Assembly: GCA_004402895.1 (NCBI GenBank)
Contig: SORT01000015.1
Span: 1-37,579, forward strand
DNA length: 37,579 nt
Reading direction: 5' to 3'
Source of the DNA: Fidelibacterota bacterium MT.SAG.3
Lineage (GTDB): Bacteria > Fidelibacterota > SORT01
Part shown: positions 1 through 6,603 of the stretch, piece by piece
Layout: every line of letters starts with the position of its first letter
How positions within the stretch are numbered: the stretch's first letter is position 1
Notes under the pieces: model-generated
Databases searched by the model: none
What the model saw: the letters and a program-made list of their open reading frames with translations, nothing else
Told to the model about the DNA's origin: nothing
Program-made: the position numbers and the translations under genes

Positions 1-5
1 TAATC

Positions 6-34
6 TTGACTTAGATTTTCTTTCGGTATATTAT
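6..34 (+). promoter_or_regulatory. Predicted sigma70-type promoter upstream of pilC
   Basis: The -35 box TTGACT (6-11) and -10 box TATTAT (29-34) are separated by 17 bases. The -35 is followed by TA, as in other promoters of this window. It would give a leader of about 185 bases before the pilC-like gene at 226. No other good promoter is visible in 1-225 and no gene is seen there. The call rests on pattern only. Confidence 0.5.
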
Positions 35-118
35 ATTCAAAGGTAATGAGGTTTATTGCGGCATACACTGATAGAGACTTTTTGACTAATGCGGCATTTT
101 AATATGCTTAACAAATTT

Positions 119-138
119 TATCCTGTTTACTCAGGATA
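119..138 (+). other. Small hairpin in the pilC leader
   Basis: Perfect 7-base arms TATCCTG (119-125) and CAGGATA (132-138) flank a 6-base loop. There is no T-run after it on either strand, so it is not an intrinsic terminator. It lies in the predicted untranslated leader and could be a structural or operator element; no function is known. Confidence 0.3.
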
Positions 139-225
139 AAATAACCCTGATTCTTTAATGAAGGAATCTGCATGATGCGACTACAGCAACTCTTTTTAAT
201 TTCCGAAAAAATAAGCAGATAATTC

Positions 226-1545
226 ATGGAAATGTTTCGTTATACAGGCAAAGATATCAAAGGCAAGCTCATCCAAGGGACAGTCGAAGCGGACAATAAA
301 AAGGCAGCTAAAAAGAGTATCGAAGAGATCGCTCGAAGAAGAAGGCTGAAAATCCAAAATATTCAACAGAAGGTCAACTTTATCTACCGTGCCCGGCGCG
401 GCTCACAGGAAATCCAAACCGGGGAACAAAAAGCCTACAGCAAAGAAGAGCTTCAGGCTGCTCTTGAAAAGCTTGGTTTTAAAGTACTCAAGGTTCAAAA
501 GAAATTTTTGGATTTCAAAGGAGGAGTTCCCTCCGCTGAAATAGCATCTTGGATCCGATTATGCGCTGACCTGCTTCATGAGAATTTGGCTTACGATGAA
601 ATATTAGACCTATTAGCAGAAGATACGACCAATAAAAGAATGCGTGAAGTAATTAAAGAGATAAGCAAAGACCTCAAGGAAGGTAAAGAGGGTTCGGAAG
701 TCTTCGGAAAACACGAAGATGTTTTCGGAAAATTCCCCGCATTTATGTTAGCAGTTGCTTCAACAAGCGGTAATATGGCAGAAGTGTATGACAGTACTGC
801 CAAATTTATGCAAAGAGACGAAGATTTCAAAAAATCTATGAAGAAAGCCTTAGTAACTCCCTTCATTACTCTTTTTGTTATAGGATTAGTTGTAGGATAC
901 TACGTGATGGTAATCTTTCCCGAAACAGCCGGTATCTTTCTTAAAATGGGGAAAACACTTCCTCCTATGACGAGGACCACTATGGATTTCAGCAATTTTC
1001 TTCAGGCGAATTGGATTATTATCCTTGCAGCCATTGTCATACCGGTTGTCGGTTTGGTGATGTATGTCCGCACTCCTAACGGGGCTTTAATGAAAGATAA
1101 GTACATTATAAGAATACCGGTTATCGGCGACCTCCTCCATAAAATGAGCATTGAAATATTTGCAAGAGTCTTTTATTCGCTCTATAGCGGGTCCGGTGAA
1201 AATATAGAGGTCATTAAAGTTGCGTCGCAAGCGTGCAGAAACAGATATATTGAAAAACAAATGATAGAGGTCGGCATTCCGCTTATGCTCGGCGAAGGAA
1301 AGGGCATAGTCGAGGCGATGGAAGCAACGGGGGTATTTACGAAAACCGCCTTATCCCGATTTCGCTCAGGTGCAGAATCAGGCGCCTTGAGATCCAACGC
1401 GTTACAGTTAGCAAACTATTACGAGACTGAAACCAGCTATAGAATGGAAAAGGTTGTGACTCTTATTGATCTGATGGTGACCATGACCATTATGATAGTT
1501 ATGGTAGGACTGACAATCGTCTCTTCCGAAACGTCTGTTATGTAA
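226..1545 (+). CDS. pilC: Type IV pilus / type II secretion inner-membrane platform protein (PilC/GspF family)
   Basis: This is the predicted polytopic inner-membrane platform on which the PilB-type ATPase acts to extrude pilin subunits. The 439 residues match the family length. The N-terminus (FRYTGKDIKGKLIQGTVEA) is the usual cytoplasmic beginning. Two T2SSF repeats are visible at about residues 105-215 and 310-430, with membrane segments near 208-235, 264-283 and 411-435. The N-terminal region is odd: after the first Gly-Lys-rich module a basic stretch (ARRRR) leads into a second copy-like segment (SKEELQAALEKLGFKVLKV, about 75-95) that resembles the end of the same module, so part of the N-domain looks duplicated or expanded. 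ATG 226 is used; ATG 232 is equally possible and closer to family starts. The gene is convergent with the cNMP-binding gene, 9 bases away, while the other machinery genes lie on the opposite strand. Family call firm; pilus versus secretion role inferred. Confidence 0.88.
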   Translation: MEMFRYTGKDIKGKLIQGTVEADNKKAAKKSIEEIARRRRLKIQNIQQKVNFIYRARRGSQEIQTGEQKAYSKEELQAALEKLGFKVLKVQKKFLDFKGGVPSAEIASWIRLCADLLHENLAYDEILDLLAEDTTNKRMREVIKEISKDLKEGKEGSEVFGKHEDVFGKFPAFMLAVASTSGNMAEVYDSTAKFMQRDEDFKKSMKKALVTPFITLFVIGLVVGYYVMVIFPETAGIFLKMGKTLPPMTRTTMDFSNFLQANWIIILAAIVIPVVGLVMYVRTPNGALMKDKYIIRIPVIGDLLHKMSIEIFARVFYSLYSGSGENIEVIKVASQACRNRYIEKQMIEVGIPLMLGEGKGIVEAMEATGVFTKTALSRFRSGAESGALRSNALQLANYYETETSYRMEKVVTLIDLMVTMTIMIVMVGLTIVSSETSVM

Positions 1546-1554
1546 TTAAGAACG

Positions 1555-2097
1555 CTACCTTTTAAGCAGTTCCTGTTCTAACGCCACAACTTTTCTATTT
1601 GTTGCAATCAGCTTTCTTCTTAATATCTCCATAAGATTCATCATATAAAAATCAAAGATTTTTTGCCCATGTCTTGCAAAGAAATCTTTCAGTATTTCCC
1701 TCGAATAACGTAATAAACGAGCCGATTTCTCTACCTTGACAGAAGCGATCCTATAATGATTCCTGAAAAGGATCAATTCTCCGAATACATCACCTTTTTC
1801 AAGGGTAGCCATCTTTACTCCTTGACTGTAGATCGCTACTTCTCCCTCACAAAGAAGAAACATGTCCTTCCCGATCTGTCCCTCCTTCATTATATCATCA
1901 TGAAGATCATATTGCTCGTCAAAACCCATAGCCAAAAATTTTTCTGCTATTTCAAGCGGGAAATGCGCCAACAGTAGAGGCGGTTTTGGGAAGTATATTA
2001 ACGAACCGGTGTGCTGCGACCAGACGCTTATTGATTGGTCGCCCTTTTTTTCCTTTTCTGATTTTTCTTGTCCGTTTCCCGAGTTGTTTTTTGCCAA
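1555..2097 (-). CDS. Stand-alone cyclic-nucleotide-binding-domain protein in the pilus locus
   Basis: A CAP_ED/cNMP-binding fold follows a charged, probably disordered N-terminal 30-40 residues. The core motif GDVFGELILFRNHYRIASV is the phosphate-binding cassette, with the Gly-Glu pair and the Arg before Ala-Ser that normally contact the cyclic nucleotide. After the fold there is only a helical, coiled-coil-like tail (MEILRRKLIATNRKVVALE), with no helix-turn-helix, so it is probably not a CRP-type transcription factor. I place the start at TTG 2097: it has GAGGT about 8 bases upstream and lies 11 bases after the stop of the preceding pilin-like gene. The longer ATG at 2142 would overlap that gene by 34 bases and has no ribosome-binding site. 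Position as last gene after pilB and two pilin-like genes suggests a regulatory or localisation role for the pilus machine (inference). Confidence 0.8.
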   Translation of the reverse strand: MAKNNSGNGQEKSEKEKKGDQSISVWSQHTGSLIYFPKPPLLLAHFPLEIAEKFLAMGFDEQYDLHDDIMKEGQIGKDMFLLCEGEVAIYSQGVKMATLEKGDVFGELILFRNHYRIASVKVEKSARLLRYSREILKDFFARHGQKIFDFYMMNLMEILRRKLIATNRKVVALEQELLKR

Positions 2098-2108
2098 ATT
2101 TTTTACCT

Positions 2109-2657
2109 CTATAAGTTTTTTGGTGTAAATCTTCCTTCCCATCGAGCTGAACCGTATGTCGTGTCAAATGGGATTATAGTCTCAACAGTAAAACTGATTC
2201 TGATTGACCGTACATTTGCCTCGAAAATAGTTACACTCCCAGAAATATCATGGTATGTTAAAGTCCAGCTTGTTATGCCGAGCGCAACATCGTAAGCTGT
2301 ACCGTTGACCCTTCTGTATAGGTACCTGTCATTGGGATTCTCTGTTCCACTCGGTTCGGAAGTAGGTCCGAGATAAAAACTCACGCTGTCCACATTACCG
2401 TCATTATCTACATCTGCTAAAAAGTCTATGGTACTATCCGTCATATCTGTGATAGCAGCGATGCCCGACGGGACCAGATAGCCGATCTTTCTAAAGTCAT
2501 ACTCTAAAATGCTCACAATGTTAGTAACGTTCTGTTGGGCGTTGGTGCCGAGGTTATTAATTGTAGCAGTCTGCATTATATCGGCATTCAAGCTCAGTAT
2601 GGAAAGCAGAAGCATACCTCCTATAATAAACGAACCCGCTAATTCTATATCCGGCAT
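2109..2657 (-). CDS. Pilin/pseudopilin-like protein, hypothetical
   Basis: The 182-residue protein has an N-terminal hydrophobic helix (MPDIELAGSFIIGGMLLLSI) without a basic leader, followed by a soluble domain with an LEYDFRKIGY segment. That segment is reminiscent of minor pseudopilins and PilW-type proteins, in which an alpha-helix carries 'D.R.iGy'. The glutamate is at precursor position 5, but there is no Gly or Lys leader before it. It starts 4 bases after the stop of the neighbouring pilin-like gene; the sequence AGGGAATAAATAG before the ATG supplies a ribosome-binding site, implying coupled translation. The PilW-like assignment is tentative; membership of the pilus operon is well supported by context. 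Confidence 0.72.
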   Translation of the reverse strand: MPDIELAGSFIIGGMLLLSILSLNADIMQTATINNLGTNAQQNVTNIVSILEYDFRKIGYLVPSGIAAITDMTDSTIDFLADVDNDGNVDSVSFYLGPTSEPSGTENPNDRYLYRRVNGTAYDVALGITSWTLTYHDISGSVTIFEANVRSIRISFTVETIIPFDTTYGSARWEGRFTPKNL

Positions 2658-2661
2658 CTAT

Positions 2662-3159
2662 TTATTCCCTTATGTATGAGTAAACATAACTTAGATTTAG
2701 ATCATTTGACAGATAATCACTTGTAAGCGTCAGATTCATTCGTTTCATCGTTGAAAGTGTCGATGACAAGTTAACAAGGTCAGTTATAGATACATATCCT
2801 ACTTCTGTGGTTATGGCGTAGGTCATCCCTGCAATTGTTGTACCTGTAATAGTAAGCCCGTTATAATCATCAACATCATCAAACATGCTCGAATCTGTTT
2901 CGCCGCCATCAGGACCGAGACTTGAAGCTGCAGTAAAATCACTCGGTATGGCGGCGGGGATTGATCCGACCGATGCTTCGTCAAATGCCTTTAATCCTAC
3001 TTCGCTTATCGTTTCCTGAAGAATTGATATTCCGGTTATCTCAAATTCACTTTGGAGAACGCGCGTACTATTATCTAACAACGTATTATTTACTATCAAA
3101 GAGAATCTGCCGAATATGGCTAAAGCGCCTAAAACTAACATTAATTCTGCTCGACCCAT
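2662..3159 (-). CDS. Pilin-like protein with Met-Gly-Arg start
   Basis: The 165 residues begin MGRAELMLVLGALAIFG, a hydrophobic helix starting only 3-5 residues from the initiator. This is followed by a Ser/Thr/Asp-rich globular part with no recognised domain. The first 17 residues closely match those of the protein at 6604-7647 (MGRASLIAVLGFIVIFG), although the bodies differ. If a prepilin peptidase cleaves after Gly2, the leader would be just two residues; there is no Glu at the canonical +5. It lies 9 bases downstream of pilB in one transcription unit and 4 bases before the next pilin-like gene. I infer a minor pilin; no named family is recognised. Confidence 0.72.
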   Translation of the reverse strand: MGRAELMLVLGALAIFGRFSLIVNNTLLDNSTRVLQSEFEITGISILQETISEVGLKAFDEASVGSIPAAIPSDFTAASSLGPDGGETDSSMFDDVDDYNGLTITGTTIAGMTYAITTEVGYVSITDLVNLSSTLSTMKRMNLTLTSDYLSNDLNLSYVYSYIRE

Positions 3160-3168
3160 AACTCTTTA

Positions 3169-4938
3169 TCAATCCTCAACTGTTATTGCTGCAATTTCTT
3201 CCACAGAGGTAAGACCCTCCTCTATACGTGCTCTCCCGGAAGCTCGAAGAGTCAACATGCCATCCTTGACTGCTTGATCACTTATCGCTTTTTCGTTTAT
3301 TTCCACGCCTGATTCTATAATTATCTCCCGGATCCTCGGCGTAAAATAAAGTGCTTCCATTATTGCCGCTCGTCCTTTATACCCGTTCCTGCACTCGCTG
3401 CATCCTACTGGCTTGTAAATAGTTATTTTTTCAAGTTCTTCCTTAGTAAATCCTATATTTAGAGCAAAATCATCGTCTTTCGGTTCTGTCGGCACCCTGC
3501 ACACTTTGCATAATCTTCTCACAAGTCGTTGAGCCATTATTATATTGACCGAGTAAGCGATGAGGAAAGGTTCCACTCCCATTTTATAAAGCCTTGAAAC
3601 GGCGCTCGGTGCATCATTCGTATGCAGAGTTGAGAACGTCAAATGCCCCGTATTTGCCAATTTAATTGCTATCTCGGCAGTCTTTTTATCTCTTATCTCA
3701 CCAACGAGCACAATGTCAGGATCATGCCTAAGTATCGCCCTCATAGCAAGATCGAAGTCCATCTTATCGCTGATCTTCAACTGCCTCGCGCCCTTGATCA
3801 AATATTCAACAGGCTCTTCCACGGTCAACACACAGACTTCAGGTGTTATTACCGCATAAAGCGCGGCAATCAGCGTCGTACTCTTCCCGCTGCCGGTCGG
3901 ACCTGTTACAATAATAATACCGGAAGGTTTGGCAATTGATTTTTCAAAATCCTCCATTGCTTTTGTTTGTAAACCAAGTAGTTTGAGATCGGAGATTACT
4001 TTTCTGTCATCAAGGATTCTGATTACAACACTTTCAAATTTTCGGTCAAATTCCTTTCCGACAATTGGAATGATCGAAACACGATATCTTATTAAATAAT
4101 CATCTACTTTCCTTTGGATAAAGCCGTCTTGGGCAATATCTCTCTCGAACCTGTCGACATTCCTTGTTTTATCTTTAAATACCGCTGTAATCGCTTCAGG
4201 TTTGACCCCTTTCTGAGTGTGCCATAAGGCAAGTTTTCCATCTTGTCTGAAGACAAAATCGGTCGTAGTAGTAGAAGCTGGTATGATATGAATATCACTT
4301 ACATCCTGTCTTACGGCTTCGATCAATACTCCCTCAACCAGCGCCGTAAGCGCACTTTGATTTATTTCTGCATCGAGCGCCGCTTCATCGACATCTTCTT
4401 CTTTAATTTCATGATCATCCTCATAATCGATCTCATCGAGTATTTCAAGAAATTCATTAATGCCGGAGAGAATTTTATTGATTAATTCTTCAACAGATTC
4501 TTGTTTTGTGTATGCGATTTCATAGTTGCGGTAATTCAATTGTTCCACAATGCCTTGTAGGCTTGGATCGGTAGGGTCTGCAGCTATGAGGGTAAGAAGC
4601 CCCTCACCGTTTTTACTGTCAAAATTAAGAGGTATCATTTTCGCGCGGATCATCGCAGTGCGTGTGTCATCCGAAAGGTTTTCGAGGAATCCCTGAATAA
4701 ATTTTATCTGTTCTTCCGGTAAATCCTTTACCGAAACTTCAATTTCTTTTATGGCATAGAGAGAAGTAAGTGAATGAATGACTTCATGTCTGTCTACTCC
4801 AAGGTCCTGATACAGTACTTCACCCACTCTTCTTCGTGATGTCGGCGGTTCTTTAGATTGTATGTCTAATGCTTGTTGGAGCATCTCATCAGTTATAATA
4901 CCCTGCTTGACAAGCACATCTCCGATACGTAGAGCCAA
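3169..4938 (-). CDS. pilB: Type IV pilus / type II secretion assembly ATPase (PilB/GspE) with MshEN-like N-terminus
   Basis: This hexameric ATPase powers pilus extension or secretion at the cytoplasmic face of the PilC platform. Visible motifs are: Walker A GPTGSGKST (residues 346-354), Asp box/Walker B HDPDIVLVGEIRD (405-417), His box TGHLTFSTLHTNDA (430-443), and the zinc-binding cysteine pairs C477/C480 and C513/C516 typical of extension ATPases (absent from PilT). The N-terminus shows two tandem copies of the MshEN pattern: RIGDVLVKQGIITDEMLQQA (4-23) and RVGEVLYQDLGVDRHEV (37-53). In MshE and related ATPases this motif binds cyclic di-GMP, so the enzyme is probably c-di-GMP-responsive (inference). 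At 589 residues it is of usual length. The start is TTG, with GGAGAT about 11 bases upstream. It is the first of a four-gene leftward set with two pilin-like genes and the cNMP-binding gene. Confidence 0.93.
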   Translation of the reverse strand: MALRIGDVLVKQGIITDEMLQQALDIQSKEPPTSRRRVGEVLYQDLGVDRHEVIHSLTSLYAIKEIEVSVKDLPEEQIKFIQGFLENLSDDTRTAMIRAKMIPLNFDSKNGEGLLTLIAADPTDPSLQGIVEQLNYRNYEIAYTKQESVEELINKILSGINEFLEILDEIDYEDDHEIKEEDVDEAALDAEINQSALTALVEGVLIEAVRQDVSDIHIIPASTTTTDFVFRQDGKLALWHTQKGVKPEAITAVFKDKTRNVDRFERDIAQDGFIQRKVDDYLIRYRVSIIPIVGKEFDRKFESVVIRILDDRKVISDLKLLGLQTKAMEDFEKSIAKPSGIIIVTGPTGSGKSTTLIAALYAVITPEVCVLTVEEPVEYLIKGARQLKISDKMDFDLAMRAILRHDPDIVLVGEIRDKKTAEIAIKLANTGHLTFSTLHTNDAPSAVSRLYKMGVEPFLIAYSVNIIMAQRLVRRLCKVCRVPTEPKDDDFALNIGFTKEELEKITIYKPVGCSECRNGYKGRAAIMEALYFTPRIREIIIESGVEINEKAISDQAVKDGMLTLRASGRARIEEGLTSVEEIAAITVED

Positions 4939-5090
4939 AGCCGGTTATCTCCTCTTCCACAAATTTATAATAAGTTTCTGATATGGGTCTGGATTTATTG
5001 AAGGCAGTCGAAGCATTTTACTCTCTGATAACTTATTGATGACAATGCTTTTATATGCATCGATACTTCTCTGTAGTTCATTTTCGTGGA

Positions 5091-5131
5091 TTCACATTGG
5101 GCGGCTGCTACTGATAAATGCCGCCCGTGAA
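5091..5131 (-). other. GC-rich hairpin between the major pilin-like gene and pilB
   Basis: Arms GGGCGGC (5099-5105) and GCCGCCC (5120-5126) pair perfectly around a 14-base loop. The stem is extended by TTCAC (5091-5095) with GTGAA (5127-5131) across a three-base bulge. It lies in the 242-base gap after the pilin-like stop and before pilB, in strongly A+T-rich surroundings. There is no U-tract on either strand, so it is more likely an mRNA stabiliser, attenuator or processing signal allowing the upstream pilin to be made in excess over pilB (inference). Confidence 0.5.
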
Positions 5132-5180
5132 TAGAATTATTTTACCTCATAAAACTTTAAATTAAATTATCTTTAAAATT

Positions 5181-5567
5181 TTATGGCATTGTTATCGTTG
5201 GAGTTCCCGAAACCCCATTCTGAGTCACTAGTGCAACTATTATAACACCTTCATTTGCTCCTGTTGCTGTAAGCGTAAAACTTGTTACTGCAGGCGCTGA
5301 CAAAACGTAGGTTCCATTTGCATTTGATGAATCGGCTCCAAATACCACAACATCGGTTACAGCGGAAAAATCTCTCGCTCCACCGCCGAGTGCGGCGGGT
5401 TTACGCCAGTATGCTGCAGCTGAAGACGCAATATTATTGACATCTTGTAACAAAGCGTCACGTTCGGCATTAATGGCGCCGGTCGTGAACATGTTAATTC
5501 CCACCACAACCGCTACTCCAACTATGATAGTTCCAAGTACGATAAGCAGTAATTGCTGTTGTCCCAT
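5181..5567 (-). CDS. Probable major pilin-like subunit with Met-Gly-Gln start
   Basis: The 128-residue protein begins MGQQQLLLIVLGTIIVGVAV: a long hydrophobic helix with no basic leader peptide. This is followed by an amphipathic stretch (AERDALLQDVNNIASSAAAY) and a small Gly/Ala/Thr/Ser-rich beta-type domain. That is the architecture and size of a major type IVa or type II pseudopilin, but with a two-residue leader and Gln at the position normally held by Glu5. It is monocistronic-looking, with its own strong promoter (TTGACT-17-TATAAT, 5663-5691), an excellent ribosome-binding site (AGGAG, 8 bases before the ATG) and a GC-rich hairpin downstream, all consistent with high expression. Next to pilB. 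The pilin assignment is inferred from architecture and context; no classical pilin motif is present. Confidence 0.75.
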   Translation of the reverse strand: MGQQQLLLIVLGTIIVGVAVVVGINMFTTGAINAERDALLQDVNNIASSAAAYWRKPAALGGGARDFSAVTDVVVFGADSSNANGTYVLSAPAVTSFTLTATGANEGVIIVALVTQNGVSGTPTITMP

Positions 5568-5662
5568 TTGTTAATCTCCTTATTAATCGGTTGAGACTAT
5601 TATAGTGAATTGAAAATCATCTTTTGATTCCCAAGTAGCACACTATATCTCAATGTTAGTTG

Positions 5663-5691
5663 ATTATAAGAGTCTCTGAGCTATAAGTCAA
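5663..5691 (-). promoter_or_regulatory. Strong predicted sigma70-type promoter of the major pilin-like gene
   Basis: On the minus strand TTGACT (5686-5691) is followed after exactly 17 bases by the consensus -10 TATAAT (5663-5668). Transcription would give a leader of about 90 bases before the ATG at 5567. The -35 is followed by TA, giving the same CTTGACTTA string as upstream of pilC and of the lipoprotein gene. Confidence 0.7.
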
Positions 5692-5707
5692 GGAATAATA
5701 ATTCCTT
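5690..5707. promoter_or_regulatory. Inverted repeat abutting the pilin -35 (candidate operator)
   Basis: Perfect 7-base arms AAGGAAT (5690-5696) and ATTCCTT (5701-5707) flank a 4-base centre. The repeat overlaps the last two bases of the -35 box of the leftward pilin promoter and extends upstream, where an activator or repressor would sit. No regulator is assigned. Confidence 0.4.
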
Positions 5708-5872
5708 TGCTTCCCTCAATTTCACTTATAATCTTCATTTTTACCTCGTAGAATTATTTTATTTACACTCAATATATAACATATTCGCTTGGAGTTTGTA
5801 TCGTGAATCACATTTTCGTATCAGATGTATCATAGGTCACAACTTATGGGCTGACTTTAATTATATTTGATT

Positions 5873-5902
5873 TTGACTCGTTAACACTATATTATGTATA
5901 AT
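5873..5902 (+). promoter_or_regulatory. Predicted promoter of the secreted-protein / PilX-like operon
   Basis: TTGACT (5873-5878), an 18-base spacer and TATAAT (5897-5902) lead to a predicted leader of about 120 bases before the ATG at 6031. An inverted repeat overlaps the -10 box (next entry). Confidence 0.6.
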
Positions 5903-5907
5903 AGTGT
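5884..5907. promoter_or_regulatory. Inverted repeat covering the -10 box (candidate operator)
   Basis: Arms ACACTAT (5884-5890) and ATAGTGT (5901-5907) are perfect inverted copies separated by 10 bases. They enclose and overlap the TATAAT at 5897-5902. A dimeric regulator bound here would block RNA polymerase. Centre-to-centre spacing of the arms is 17 bases, between one and two helical turns. Confidence 0.4.
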
Positions 5908-6030
5908 AGGATTGCGATTTTGGTTGTTCCGGTTATATATGGGGATATGCAGACGGTCAACCGCTATTAGGTGCTTCGGTCCGGTGCCTGTAATAAGTAG
6001 CAGAATAACAAATAAACAGGAGATTGCGCC

Positions 6031-6558
6031 ATGAACCATAAATCTATACAAATTACAGCTGGATTTATCGCAAGTATAGTTCTGTCTGTCAATGTTGTTT
6101 TAGCACAGGACGACGAAATTGTATATACCAGATTATTTTCCAGCATCAATATCGCACAGTGGGAGATGTCAGGATTTGTAACTCCTGATACGTCGGATGA
6201 CGCAGTATCATTCATATTTCCGTTTGACGAAAATGCGGCTCCGCACGGCGCTCCTGATACTGTGGTCCTTACAATTCGCGACTATATAGATTTAAGCAGA
6301 TGTTCGACTGCATATGTTCGGTACCGTAAATCAAGTGATCGTCCGAATGCAGAATCGTGGCTGATAAGCGATATATATATATATGCCCGACACGATTTAA
6401 ATCATAGTTGGGAAAGGGTTTTTGAAAATATCTCAAATCTCGCGGGTGAAGTAAAAGAATTGGAACTAAAATTCAAAATTGTGGTAAAAACCGATAAAGC
6501 TTACCCAAGCACCCTAACGTTGTACGATATAAGAGTTGAAGGAACATGCAGTTTATGA
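6031..6558 (+). CDS. Secreted protein of unknown function
   Basis: The 175-residue protein has a clear Sec signal peptide: basic start MNHK, hydrophobic core to about residue 24 and probable cleavage after VLA before QDD. I do not recognise the family. The mature part is acidic, rich in beta-prone segments and contains one cysteine near its middle (SRCSTAYV) and one near its C-terminus (VEGTCSL), which could form a disulfide. The start is supported by AGGAG about 8 bases before the ATG and by a strong upstream promoter. It is followed after 45 bases by a PilX-like gene, so an extracytoplasmic pilus-associated role is plausible but unproven. A 14-base AT dinucleotide run (6371-6384) lies inside the reading frame. 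Confidence 0.75.
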   Translation: MNHKSIQITAGFIASIVLSVNVVLAQDDEIVYTRLFSSINIAQWEMSGFVTPDTSDDAVSFIFPFDENAAPHGAPDTVVLTIRDYIDLSRCSTAYVRYRKSSDRPNAESWLISDIYIYARHDLNHSWERVFENISNLAGEVKELELKFKIVVKTDKAYPSTLTLYDIRVEGTCSL

Positions 6559-6603
6559 TGTACCCGGTAATTTTGAAGAAAATAGTTAGTGAGAGTTTGA
6601 TAT

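Larger units (their letters stand above)
5568..6030. promoter_or_regulatory. Divergent control region of the pilus locus
   Basis: This 463-base gene-free, A+T-rich stretch separates the leftward major pilin-like gene from the rightward secreted-protein gene. It carries one strong promoter in each direction (5663-5691 leftward, 5873-5902 rightward). Each has an adjoining or overlapping inverted repeat. A second leftward TATAAT lies at 5599-5604 with a poor -35. No open reading frame of note is seen inside. Confidence 0.6.

Noticed and set aside
591-866. Open frame of 91 codons on the minus strand inside pilC
   Set aside because: It is antisense to a conserved domain of a firm gene and has no recognisable protein features.
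6371-6384. Seven AT dinucleotides within the secreted-protein gene
   Set aside because: It is short, encodes IYIYA in an ordinary strand, and no second frame suggests switching.
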